Source: Turbatrix aceti
Lineage: Eukaryota; Nematoda; Chromadorea; Rhabditida; Panagrolaimidae
Assembly (NCBI GenBank): GCA_963969345.1
Contig: OZ017769.1
Coordinates: forward strand, 7,009,725-7,073,724
Direction of reading: 5' to 3'
Length of the DNA: 64,000 nucleotides
The notes beneath the pieces were generated by a model. The model worked only from the letters and a program-made list of their open reading frames with translations, made no database searches and was not told the origin of the DNA. Positions 1 to 10,860 of this stretch are shown here, piece after piece (position 1 is the first letter of the stretch; each line of letters starts with the position of its first letter). Made by a program: the position numbers and the translations under genes.

Positions 1-50
1 AGTGGTTTTTTATCCTGTAAATGAGCGTTTTTGAAGTTAAATCGTTTCAG

Positions 51-1292
51 AACATCGCTTTTTGGCCAAAACGACATTCTGGGCTACAAAGCGGCTCCCG
101 GTGATCTGGCTTACCCCGAGCGGCTGATTATGATGAAGAACATCGAAGCCGAGACGACAGCGACCCCCGGCGGCGCTGGTTCGAGCACTTCGGCCATCGA
201 TTTGCACTGTCTGTGGTACCCGACAGTCCGACGCACGATCATGTGCCTCAGCAAGCTTTTCAAGTGCCTTGATGTGGGTTTTTGGATTTTCTAGGCGCTG
301 GAGGTAAAAAATGCGGTAATTTTTAGCAATCGGTATTTGTGAGCATTTCCCGGGAACTCTTCGAGCAATGCTGCCAATCGCTGGAAACCGCGGCCGAGGC
401 GATGCGCGCGATGCCAATTGACCCGGCGAAGGCGTCGGTCAAGGGCTTCGGACGGCAGCTGGACGCTCAACTTTTTGTGGTCAAGCATCTGCTGATTATC
501 CGGGAGCAGACGAGTCCCTATCGTATCACGGCAAAGGTCCTGCGCAATAATCCTGCATCGCTGACCGCCGCGGGCTCTGCTGTCTTGGATTCTGCGATTT
601 CGCACTTTGATTATTCGTTCGACGTTTCGAGATACCGTAACTCGGCTATGCAGTTGTTCACCCCGGAAAGCCGGGCTAAATGGTTTGAACTGAGTTCGAA
701 TAATGCTTTTCTGTCGTTTTTGCTCTCGGTAGGTTTTTTTGGAACGATGAGGGTTACTATGATGGTTCAACGTCATTGCAGGCGCCAGTTCAAGTCCACG
801 AACTCCAAACCGACTCCCGCCGCATCATCGAATCAGAACTGCGCAAGCACTGTCACACACTCATCGAATTCGTCACGAGCATGGTCGTCGGCCCCCTCGT
901 CTTCGTGACTGCCGAAGTCGACGCTTCGGAAAGCAAATCCCCCGAAGCGTGGAAAACTAATCCGAAACTCCAGCCAAAGGCACTCAACGACGTCGTCTCC
1001 AACATTTTCAGAAACTTGAAGCAGAATTGGCCCTCGGTGAGTGGTTATTTTTTGCAGAGGGTTTACCTCGTTTTTTTTCACCCACTCACTCGTTTTTCAG
1101 ATTAGAGCCACTTTCTCGCTCTACATCGGCGTACGCGAGACAGAGGAAATCCTGCTGCAACCCATCCGAAAGTCTGTCGTCGACACTTTTACGACCATCA
1201 ACCTCTTTGCTCAGAAGAACTTCACGGAGGAGCAGCGACAAGTGGCCAACGTGCCCAATCAGGAGCAGGTCTGGCTCCTCCTCAACGCCTGA
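51..1292 (+). CDS. COG3: Conserved oligomeric Golgi complex subunit 3, C-terminal part
   Basis: Four exons are visible: 51-273, 327-728, 782-1036 and 1101-1292 (TGA). They give about 356 residues, and the N-terminal half lies left of the window. COG3 is a subunit of lobe A of the COG tether, which acts in retrograde vesicle traffic within the Golgi. Family signatures seen are LFGQNDILGY, PGDLAYPE, DLHCLWYPTVRRT and QLDAQLFVVKHLLIIRE, in the same order as in animal COG3. Introns are about 50 bp with T-rich CAG or TAG acceptors. The first exon begins after a TTTCAG with two bases of its codon upstream. The protein ends EQVWLLLNA, and an AATAAA lies near 1386. The family call is firm; only the missing 5' part limits it. 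Confidence 0.9.
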
Positions 1293-2587
1293 GTCGGCCG
1301 GTGGTGTCTGGTGGTGGGTGTTTCGGGGACAGGTGAGGGGTGGACGGTGAAGGAAAAGGGAATTGTGCAAAATGCAAAATGAAGAATAAAGTTTGTTTTT
1401 ACGTGTTTCCGACTACCAGAAGGTGCCGCAGTTCAACTAGGCAGCGGACGGTAGCCTCCGTACTCGCTAATCGTTCCCCGGCGAAGCAGAGTCCGCCAAC
1501 TCCCAGTGGACGCCGGCGATTGGGAGAATTGCGGGAGAGTCGCTGCGACGCGACCGACCACTTGCGTTGTTCCTCCGTCGCTGCACTGCGCTGCCTGCGG
1601 GATGCGCCACACGACGACTCCTCGCAGCGGTCCCGATTGCCAATTAACCTCGCGCCCAAAAAAAACTGGAAGTTGTTGGCACGAGTTTTCTTGTTTTTGT
1701 TTGCCCAGGGGCGGCGAAATGCGATACGCTGAGATATGGGATGCCATTGCGAGAAGCGCGTCTCAGAGAAAGGGACGCGCTTCTAAAGGAATCGAGTTTT
1801 ACCTAAAGGAATCGATGCGCATCAGGAAACGAACCAGCAACCAACCGCCTGCAAGTGCAGACACGGGTCCATGCGTGCTTCTTGCAACTTTTTGGCACTC
1901 CAAGACCCTTGAGTTCTCTTTTTTTGGCAGGTTCACAGGCGCGCATTAACGAATAATCCCTACCGTACCCACGATTGTATTTTTTGCCCTCCTCAGGTAT
2001 TCAGGTGGCCTGACGTGATAAATTCGGCCCTGAACCCTGATATCAGCCGTGCCTGGCAGTTTGACTTGTTTTAATACATCTGACAATGCCGTAATGCTCG
2101 AATGAACACCTTGGTCACCATTACGGAACTGGTGGCTCTCGGGGGAGAACATAGGGTGTGCCATTCCTGAGCTGTAGCCCCAGACACCCCCCGGGCGTGG
2201 TGTACAATTAAATAGCCCTTCGCGGAAAAAGTACTGGGGTCCAGTACGCTACAAATCACGGCAACAAATGCAATTTTTGAGGAAGCTTTCTTTGCGTGCC
2301 AAGAAGTCGTCCGTCGTCGCGGGCCTGAATTTCACACCCTTTCTGGCAGCCCGGACCCCGTCGTATATATACTCCATACTCCAAGACAAAAGCCGACTGC
2401 CAAAAAAAAGAGAGTCGGAAAGGCACCCGAGCGCAAGCGCGGTGCTGATTCCTCCCCCGAGGCCCACAACGCAAGAATTGTGGCCGCGGGAGACAAGCGA
2501 GAGTCCATTATTGCTCTCGTCAACGAACGCGCACCAGCCAAGCGTTCGTCACCCAGCCAGGCAAGCCGGGGGCAACAGTATGCGATT
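1293..2587. other. Intergenic COG3 to nicotinic receptor
   Basis: The first 100 bases are COG3 3' UTR with an AATAAA near 1386. A perfect 11-bp hairpin lies at 1752-1784 and is followed by two direct copies of TAAAGGAATCGA. A TATA-like run (TATATATA, 2364-2371) lies about 220 bp before the receptor ATG and may be its core promoter. No gene is supported here. Confidence 0.5.
1752..1784. repeat. Perfect 11-bp inverted repeat (hairpin)
   Basis: AGAAGCGCGTC (1752-1762) and its exact reverse complement GACGCGCTTCT (1774-1784) are separated by 11 bases. It lies about 360 bp beyond the COG3 poly(A) signal. There is no T-run after it, and its role is unknown. Confidence 0.75.
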
Positions 2588-4597
2588 ATGCCGTTGTCGT
2601 CGGGTCTACTACTTCTCGTCTTCGTTTGGGGCTTCGTCCACGTCGACGCCGGTGATCACGAGAAGCTGCTCTACGATCGCCTGCAGCACGGGTACAACCG
2701 CCTCGTGCGGCCCGTCAAGAACGAATCCGAGCCCATTGCCGTCGTCCTCGGCATCGATCTGCAGCAAATCGTTGACGTCGATGAAAAGAGTCAGACCGTA
2801 ACTACCAGTATATGGTGAGTTCTTTTTTGGTCCTGCAACGAAAAGGAGATTCGGATTTGGGGGGGTTTTGGAACGAAAAGTAGAATCGAATTTGGGTGTC
2901 TTGGGACGAAAAGTAGAATCGAATTTAAGTGGATCTTGGAACGAAAAAGAGAATCGAATTTGGGTCGGTCTTGCAACGAAAAAAAATTGAATGAAGGTCT
3001 TTAAACGAAAAATCAAATTGTTTTAGGCTCCGCATGTCTTGGCACGACGCGTACCTCACGTGGGACCCGATGGAGTACGGTGGCATCAAAGAGGTCCGTC
3101 TCCCTATCGACACGATATGGAAGCCGGACGTGCTGCTGTACAACTCCGTGGAACAGCGTTTCGACACCATGTGGCCGGTGAATTCCATCATCACGTACAA
3201 CGGCAATGTCACCTGGATTCCGCCGGCTATCACGCGAAGTTCATGCCGGATTTCTATTACGTGGTTTCCATTCGACGAGCAAGAGTGCACACTCAAATTC
3301 GGTTCATGGTCGTATTCCTCGTTCCACACGGACCTGTACAACCGGAGCGTCTCACTCGACCCCTACACGCCCAATGGGGAATGGATCCTCTTCCACGCGG
3401 CTTCTGCCAGGAATTTAAGGCTCTACGATTGCTGCCCGGACGAGCCGTATATTGACATCACCTTTACCTTCAAAATCCGCAGGCGCACACTGTACTACGG
3501 GTTCAACCTCGTCATTCCGAGCGTGCTAATTTCCTCTTTGGCACTTTTGAGCTTTACCCTTCCCCCCGACAGTGGGGAAAAGCTCAATCTCTGTGTGACG
3601 ATCCTCGTTAGTCTGTCCATCTTCATGGTCATGGTCGCGGAGACGATGCCGCAGACGGCGGACAGTCTGCCGCTCATCGCGATCTACTTTACCTCGGTCA
3701 TGTTCGAGGTAGGCGCGAGCGTGGTATGCACCGTCATAGTCCTCAACTACCACCATCGGCACGCAGAAGCCTATTATCCTATGTCGACGATTCAGCGCAA
3801 GATTTTACTCAAATGGCTGCCGACTCTGCTTTGCATGCGGAGACCGCCACGCATCAAACTGCCCTTCAGTTATGATCATATTGTCGCGTTCAAGGACCGT
3901 AAATTGGTGCACCGCCGGACCCAGGTGGTCAGGGAACCGCTGGTGTCCAAATTCCAGCTAGACGACGTCGACAGTCGGTTATTAGCTTTGCCGTCTGTTT
4001 TTGGGAAGTCTAACGGCTGCCTCATGACTGGGGCCCGTGAGAGCGACCTCTTGGACAGTTTACATCTTGAAAATTGTCCTGTGACAACGCACCGGCGTAG
4101 GAAGAGCTCTAAAAAGTCCCTGGACGATCGGTTTCTATATCTTTCGAAGCGCCCCGACCCGGAGCACCTGCAGAGACTCAATGCGCATCATCCGGCGGCC
4201 ACTTCTGATCTCCATTTCGAATTTGGACTGGCGGGGAAACAGAGCACTCCCGAAAACGAAAAAGACATGTTTTCGCCGGAGCATATCAACAGCTGCGGCG
4301 GGGAAAAGAGCGGCGGTGGCGGTGGCGGCATGCTTGCCGAGGACCAGTTCAAGGCACTCATGTCCCAGCTTCGCATCCTCACCGCCAACGTCCAGAAAGA
4401 CGTGGGTTTTAATTTTAATTTTATTTTATTTTCGCGGGTCAAAAACAAAGATTTTATAGGAACTCCTGGCCGAGGTTCGCTCGGAGTGGATGTTTGCTGC
4501 GATGGTTGTTGACCGCATCTGTTTTATCAGCTTCACATTTTTTCTGGTCGCGTGCACAGCGACCATCGTCTGGCAGGCCCCTCACCTTATCGCCTAG
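2588..4597 (+). CDS. Nicotinic acetylcholine receptor alpha subunit, alpha7/ACR-16-like
   Basis: Three exons, 2588-2814, 3027-4401 and 4460-4597, encode 579 residues. The protein is a ligand-gated cation channel subunit of the plasma membrane. It has a signal peptide (about 1-21) and an extracellular domain with the Cys-loop C149-x13-C163 and vicinal Cys211-Cys212 in loop C, which mark an alpha subunit. TM1-TM3 lie at about 231-254, 261-282 and 291-316. TM2 is preceded by GEK, whose acidic residue is typical of cation channels. A long cytoplasmic loop with a Gly run follows, and TM4 is in the last exon, ending WQAPHLIA. The start at 2588 was chosen because it begins the signal peptide; the frame is open further upstream to 2480. 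The ligand-binding region resembles vertebrate alpha7 (PVKNESEPIAV, IWKPDVLLYNS, PNGEW). Intron 1 carries a minisatellite. Confidence 0.93.
2838..3014. repeat. Intronic minisatellite, 33-35 bp period
   Basis: Intron 1 of the receptor gene consists mostly of five to six tandem copies of a 33-35 bp unit. ACGAAAA occurs at 2838, 2873, 2906, 2941, 2976 and 3005, and most copies continue with GAATCGAATTTGGGT. The middle copies are nearly identical and the outer copies are degraded. Confidence 0.85.
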
Positions 4598-4700
4598 CGC
4601 GGGACGTTTGTTTTTAGTCGTTCTCGCGCGATAACATATCAACAGTCTCGTTCGCGGGGTTACCGCTGCATCTGTCAGTCGACCGATTTTCTCCGAACCG

Positions 4701-6056
4701 ATGCAGCAGCTTGCTTTTCTCCTCCTCGTCTTTCTCGCGTTTGCCCCCGCTCTCGGCCTCGTGCCATGCGATCAGGTGGGCACCGAATTTTTCTTCGGAG
4801 GTAAAAAATATTCTTACCAAGGAGTTTATTTCAGCGCACAGCTTGTCCCGACGACGCTACGTGTTGCCGGCTGCCGGGTGGCAGTTGGGGATGCTGTCCC
4901 TTCCGGCTCGGTGTCTGCTGCGCTGATCACGTGAGTTGCTCGAAGCCGTTTTTCTCCGACCGTTGAACTATTAGATTATTGGAATTGATTCTAGCTGCAC
5001 TGCTGTCCCCAGAGCACGCGCTGCGATGCCCAGGGCGCGTATTGTGCCCATGCAGACGGCCGACGTGTCCCAATCCATCGCAAGAAACAGGCACTGGCTT
5101 TGTCCGAAAATTCGGAGTCATCTGAATCCTCGGAAGAACAGAATCCGGTTCAGGAGCGACCGCGCATTCATACGCACCGTCCGGGTCAAAACCCGGTGAC
5201 CTATGCTAACAACTCTGTCACCTGTGCCGACAAGAAGACCACCTGCCCTCAGGGCACGACGTGCTGCCAACTCGGCGAGTCGACCTATGGCTGCTGTCCG
5301 CTTCCGAACGCCGTGTGCTGCGAAGACCAGGTTTGTGCTCGCAAAAATCATTTTCGCTCCCGGTTCCGGTCTGGATACCTAAAAAACAGAAATTCGATTG
5401 CGTTTTTGGTTTGGAGAAATTTTTTAGCCGATTTTTTTTTTGATCGACAGACAAACTTTTTTTTTCAGATCCATTGTTGCCCGGAAAACACGCAATGCGA
5501 CGTCGCAGAAGGCCGCTGCACCGACGGCAAAGGCCTATCAACTCCTTGGTACTCCAAACTGCGAGGCCAACAAATCAAGCACAAATCCGGCATCGAGATG
5601 GACTCCGCCATCCGATCCTGCTCGGGAGACGCCGGCGGCTCATGTCGCTCGAATGAAAAATGCTGCGGTCCCCTGCACTGCTGTCCCTTCGCCGACGGCG
5701 TCTGCTGCGGCGCTGATCCATTCACAGCGCGTCCCACGTGTTGTCCACGCGGTTATGAATGTTCTCGATCAGGAGGCAACTGCATCGTCCCCGACGATTC
5801 GGTAATCGTCGAGACCGCCTCCTTCCTGATGGGCTCCCGTTTCGCCGAGACTATGGAAGGCCGAGAGTCAACGGTGTGTCCCGATGACAGCGAGTGCCCG
5901 AGCAACAACACGTGCTGCCCCAACCCCAAGGGCAACGGATTCCTCTGCTGCCCCGTCAAGTCGGCTTCGTGCTGCGGACGCTCTTGCTGTCCCCGTGGCT
6001 ATCACTGCTCCGCGAACGGAAACTGCGAACGTGCCCTCTTCACCGGATACTTCTAG
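4701..6056 (+). CDS. Progranulin (four granulin-type modules)
   Basis: Four exons, 4701-4775, 4835-4930, 4995-5330 and 5469-6056, encode 364 residues. Exon 1 is a signal peptide (MQQLAFLLLVFLAFAPALG). Progranulin is a secreted, lysosome-associated glycoprotein that is cleaved into granulins. Modules 1 and 2 are canonical, with the C-x5-6-C-x5-CC-x8-CC-x6-CC-x5-CC pattern. Introns 2 and 3 cut both modules at the same place (VCCADH/LHCC and VCCEDQ/IHCC), a trace of module duplication. A Ser/Glu-rich linker with basic residues follows module 1. Modules 3 (about 5622-5795) and 4 (about 5871-6035) are atypical, with shifted CC spacing. The protein ends NCERALFTGYF. The family call is secure; orthology to nematode pgrn-1 is inferred. 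Confidence 0.92.
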
Positions 6057-6961
6057 TCTGTTATCCAGTTGTATGTGTTGTGCGCAACTGATATAAAAAC
6101 GATATAGTATGTGATATTTGCTATGCAACCCTTTCAAAATGCATATCAATCAGCAGTTGCCCCGTCCGGCAGGAGAGCCGTGGTTCTGCTCTATATCCTC
6201 CTTCTTGATTTCAATGGCGTCGACATCCTTTTCCGCCTCGCTTTCTTCCTCCTCGGCAACGGGTTGACGGGCAAGACGGTTATTAGTCTGCGAGGCGGTC
6301 GGGGGCTTGAGGTTTTCTTCAACCACGTCGATGAACTCGGCACCGATGGTCAACGTAAAACCAAGTGAAGAAAAATGTGGGTAGCTTAAATCAAATTGGC
6401 CGGGTGTAAAATGGACCAGTACCGCGACCGTATTATGGATATATGAACAAATCATATACAAAACATATATGATTCATATATTAATGACCCAAAATCAGCC
6501 AAGTTTTGAAGTAGCATATGTGAATCATATGTGTTTCATAAGTAAATTGTGAAAAAATGAGGAATTCATATCAAGGTGTTGCATTTGGATAGCTTATTTT
6601 TGCTGCTTACCTCCTGCCAATGTAAATTTTCGATTCTGCGTAGCACAAGCCGCGCAAAATAATCTGCGACTATTTGGACAACTTATTTTGTTCAAAAATA
6701 GGCAGTAAATTATTTTCAAAAAAATAATACTACTGCTCAAAAATTTTTTCGTAAAAATGGCCAGAAACTTTCCCTGCAGCCTGATAAATTGCAAGAGATC
6801 TTTGCAAGAAAATCAGTGATTTCATCAATGTCGGCAATTTGGAAAATATCATAAAATTCGTATATATATCATAAAAAAAAAGAGGTCACCGCAGACGGGG
6901 GGGGGGGTTAAAAAACTCACACGAGGTCCGTAACAATAAGTTCTCTGGATATCTCGATATC
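6057..6961. other. AT-rich intergenic spacer
   Basis: It holds the progranulin 3' UTR, then a GC-rich island (about 6160-6350) whose minus strand is open from 6461 to 6150 and reads acidic (EEEESEAEKDVDAIEIKKED). No splice-consistent gene could be built from it. An inverted repeat lies at 6462-6535. The remainder to 6890 is A/T runs with no coding signal. Confidence 0.5.
6462..6535. repeat. Imperfect inverted repeat, about 20-bp arms
   Basis: The left arm at 6462-6482 (ACATATATGATTCATATATT) is mirrored by the right arm at 6514-6535, whose reverse complement reads ACACATATGATTCACATATG. The spacer is about 30 bp. It could be the core of a small non-autonomous element or a cruciform; no target duplication was recognised. 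Confidence 0.6.
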
Positions 6962-7188
6962 CTTGCCGCTAGACGCCTCCGCGTCCGACGTGTCCATCGG
7001 ATCGAGGACCTCGACTTTGATGTCTTTAGCCCCACCGAAGGCTCCCCCGAGGGTGCTGCAGAAATAGCTGACGAGACCATAACTTTATCAGGCAGCACAA
7101 TGTTCGTGACGGGAGCTGCCGACTCAACTTTGACTCTTGAAAGCGGAGCGGCGGCAGCCGGAGTCGGATGGGGCCGGGGCGCAGTGCG
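6962..7188 (-). pseudogene. Decayed duplicate of a Pcf11 exon segment
   Basis: Read on the minus strand, this stretch is clearly homologous to 37928-38162, inside exon 5 of the Pcf11 gene some 31 kb away. Shared protein-level strings include PVTNIV, SAISAAPS and PSVGLK, and the DNA encoding DPMDTSDAEASSGK is nearly identical. The copy has an in-frame loss of about 15 bp (at the PSVVVPSGD region) and a one-base deletion just after GGGGCTAAAG that shifts the frame. No other Pcf11 exons adjoin it. Weaker similarity may extend to about 7240. It ends less than 100 bp before the Nup107 start, so it may form part of that promoter. It is a partial genomic duplication rather than a retrocopy as far as can be seen. 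Confidence 0.85.
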
Positions 7189-7275
7189 CACCTTGCACGC
7201 AGGTTTTTCGCTTTCTTGTGCGCGGGCAAATTTTTTCCCAATCGGTCTTGGTATCCCCTTTGTTAGTTCTGTAGG

Positions 7276-10243
7276 ATGTCTCAGGTCTCGTATTTGTCGC
7301 AGTCGCCTTCCGTTGCCATCAGCAATGCCGTTGGCATTGGCGAGGCTTCTTTTTCGACTGACTTATTCCTGGCTCCCAGCGTCGTACAGTTGAATGACCG
7401 TGAGTTTTTTTATACCTTCTTTATGACTGTGTTTGGGTTTAATTTTATAACTTTTTTGCTTCCTTTGAGTGCTACGAGTTCACTTGCTCATTTTTCAGTA
7501 TGCCAGGATATTTTCAAGGATTACATGGACGCGGCGTCGACCTCGAACAACATTTTGGAGATGATCCAGCGCTACTGCGATATCGCGGAGAATACCGTTG
7601 AAATTGGCGATCGCATTCTCAAGCCTGCCGACGAGACGTGTGGTACTGTTCTCGAGACATTCCGCTTCGAGCGAAATATTTACCTGCTCATCAAAAAACT
7701 CTATGAATCCGAGCAGCGTGCATCCGAACTTTCTGAGAGGAGCGACGAATGCGACTCACTTTTGGGCCGTCTCTACGCCAAAAACAACGAGTTTCGCACG
7801 TTGGTCACTCTTCTGGACTGGTCCGAAGAAGTCGCCTACAAGGGTGCCGTCGATCAGATCGAGCAGGCCCTGTCGACGCAGATGGAACACGCTTTGTACG
7901 TTTCTGCCTATTTTTTATATAGTTTTTGTTTATTTTCCTTTTTCAGTGCCGACAGCGCTCACCGAGGAAGATTCGCCCATCTGGACTCGAAATTCACGGA
8001 ACACCTGTCTCACGACGACGCGAAGAACATCGAACACCTCAAAAATCTCATTTTTCTGTTTGTTCGCTGCGGACGAATTTCCCAAGCGCTCGAACTAGTC
8101 AGCAAGGTTGGTCTATCGTCGCTGAAACCGTTGCTCGCGACCCGACTGCTCATCCGGCACACGGAGCAGACACCCGTCGACCCCTACGACGAGAACTACG
8201 GCTTCGCGGAGAGTCTGCTGCACTGCAAGAGCATGGCAAACATGATCCTGAGCATGGGCTCGCCTTCCATCGGGGCCGAAGACCTCCGCCTCTGGGCCAC
8301 GATTGCCGGAAACATCCAGGCACTCGTCAAGCACGTCGAACACTCGGATGACGTGCTTTGGGCTTACCTGAACTGCGCGGTCGAACGTCTGCTCGACGTC
8401 GAAGTCATCGACGCCCACGGCCTTCAGGAGGCCACTGTTGTCGACTCGCTGTCTCTATCCGGGGTTGCACCGACTTCGCTAGCCGTCATCTTTGGCACGA
8501 TTGTGTCAGCGGCGCCGGAGAATGTCGATTTCCAGATTCTGGCTCATGTGGCTGCGTCCAATGTCAGGGACCTCGTGAATGTGATTTACAGTCAGGTAAC
8601 GAGCAAAACAGGGTTTTTTATAGTCAGTTTGGCTTTCCAGGTGCTAGAAATGCCGGCTGAACAACGCGACGAGAACCGACTCCGCTTTTACACGAATCTG
8701 GTGCTAACGCTGCGTCTGTGGTACGACACCGACGACCTTCGTGGCTCCAAGACAGACGTCGTCATTCAGGCGTACGTTGACGTACTCATGCAACGGGGAC
8801 TCCATTCCGAAGTGCCGTTCTACGTCGCACAGCTGAGTGAAGGTATCCGCGACAGTGTCATGGTCGAACTTCTCGCCGAACAGAAAACCGACGACGACAG
8901 GAAACCGCTGCTCTTCGCCGCCGGTGATGCGGGATTCGACAAGCCACGGCTCTGCGTCAACGTGTTTCGCAAGGTCGTCGAGGACCACCCGATCACATTC
9001 GAAGACGACAACGTCGACGGCGAGGCCATCGCTGCTCAGCTCAATTCGTGGAGCGTGCTGCTGTACTACCCGAACGAGACTTTCTTCGAGGCTGTTGTTG
9101 AGTGCAACAATCTTCTCCGTGTCCTTTTCCGTAGGTTTTATTCATTTTTTTCGTGTTACTGTTCAACGAGACTCAATGAGCCGATTTTTTATCAGTCCGG
9201 GAAAAATTTTGTCGAAAAATGTTTTTCGGAAAAAAATGTTTATGGAATCCAAAATGATTCAAAAAAAGGAAAAAAATAAGCAAATTCTGTTTTTTTACGA
9301 TACTTTCCAATTTTTATATTTATCACAAAAATTGATATTTTTTACACAATGCGGGGTCGTTTTTGTGTCAAAAACCTTGCTGAAAAAAAAAATCACAAAA
9401 ATGAATTTCAGACCACGGAAAGTTGTCTGAATCCTTCGAGCTCCTTTCCCGTTCTCCCACTGATCTCTCCAGCGACATCAACCAGGTGCTGACAAATCCG
9501 GAGGTGTCCGAGCGTGCGAGGCGACAGCTGAGAGACCACCAACACGAATACGACAGCTACTTGGTCTACCTGCAGATCGTCGACAAGAACTCGCATTACC
9601 GCCTCCAGATGGCTAAGCGAGGCGAGAAGCTGACGCGCTACACCGACGCCGAATACGCGAACCTTCCCCGTGCCCAGCGCGAAGAATACGACGCCGCGAT
9701 GGTTGAAAATGAGCGGCATATCATCCAGCACATGACTGTCTGTGAGGATTTGAGGCGACTGTTGGTCGACAAGATCTCTTCGCTTCTCAAGGATGTGGAT
9801 TCGTTTTTTGTGACGCATCTTGCCACTTCCGATGTCGATAACGCCACACTGGTAAGTTGTTTGCGGATTTTGGAGCGAAATTCATCGTAATACTTTCAGC
9901 AGCAGCAGAGGGAACACGAACTCTCCGTCATCCACGAGGTTTACCTGGTGAAGGCACTCGAAATTCTCATCGGAGTCCACCAGGTCGCCGGAAAGCACTC
10001 TGAGGTCCTGCACGTGGCGGACGTCATTTCTCAGCATGGCCTGTACTCTGTAGGTTTTTTTTAAAGACATTTTTGTTTTTGCGTCTCGCGTGGTACTTTT
10101 AAAAAAATATTTTTTTGTGCTAGCCTGGCACCCGGAAGTCAAAGGTTAGCCTCACAAGCTTTTTTTTTCAGCACCTCTCCAAGCCATCGCTTCGCAAGAT
10201 CCTCTCCAGCATTTCCAAATCCGGCACTGCATTACGCGCTTAA
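7276..10243 (+). CDS. Nucleoporin Nup107 (Nup84/Nup107 family)
   Basis: Seven exons, 7276-7399, 7499-7895, 7947-8595, 8641-9130, 9412-9851, 9900-10049 and 10172-10243, encode 773 residues. Nup107 is a structural subunit of the Y-complex of the nuclear pore. The protein is almost entirely alpha-helical, as expected for this family. Support comes from the order of motifs: the helical N-terminal half (WATIAGNIQALVKH), RLRFYTNLVLTLRLW in the middle, and a C-terminal end (VLHVADVISQHGLYSHLSK) like the conserved LADLVAS...LY of animal Nup107. Length is somewhat below human (about 925 aa), with a short N-terminal tail. The ATG follows CTGTAG by one base, a possible trans-splice acceptor. Intron 4 (9131-9411) is long and AT-rich. 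The family call is likely but rests on remembered motifs. Confidence 0.78.
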
Positions 10244-10860
10244 CGACGTTCTCCTTCTCTTGTGCTGCTATCGTTTCGTTTTCCTCTGGCATACGGTAAA
10301 CTGACTTGTAATTTAGTAGTTGTTTACGATGCTGGGACATGCCATGGCGTCACCGTTGTTGTTTGTCTTGTGTAAGGTATGCAGTATTTTAACAGGGTCG
10401 GCTTTTGGGATTTTTTGGGAAAGCGGATCGGATAACCCACGCACGGGATTTTGGACGGCTTTTCAGCGCCAAAATCCTCGAATCCCAGTGCTCGACCCCC
10501 CACGAGTTGTTTTTGAGCGGATTTCGGGTGTTTCTTAAATTCTAGAACGCAAAAAAACGGTTGAGCATTGACGGAAGTTTTTTTTTGAGTTTTCCGGCCG
10601 ACTGCTGAAAGCGCCTTATCGAACGGCAACGACGTGCTTGCTCCCCCTCAAAGCCCAGCATGGCTTGAACAAAAAGGAAATTGAGTTTGAGTTCGACTGC
10701 CACCGCGGCGGCACCACCACCGAATCCCACCCCACCCCCCACCACGTGCCTGCGAGGATGTGTGCGTTTACGTGACACGTCGAAACTAAGTACAACGGGA
10801 TCTCACAGGAGAGGGTGCGGTGTGCGATTGTGTGGTGCGGCGTCGACCATCGGCATCTGT
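10244..10860. other. Convergent intergenic region, Nup107 / amidating lyase
   Basis: This contains the 3' UTRs of two convergent genes. No open frame with coding character and no strong repeat were seen. Confidence 0.5.

Noticed and set aside
2838..3014. Periodic repeat considered as a CRISPR array
   Set aside because: Units are contiguous tandem repeats without unique spacers, inside a spliced intron of an animal gene.
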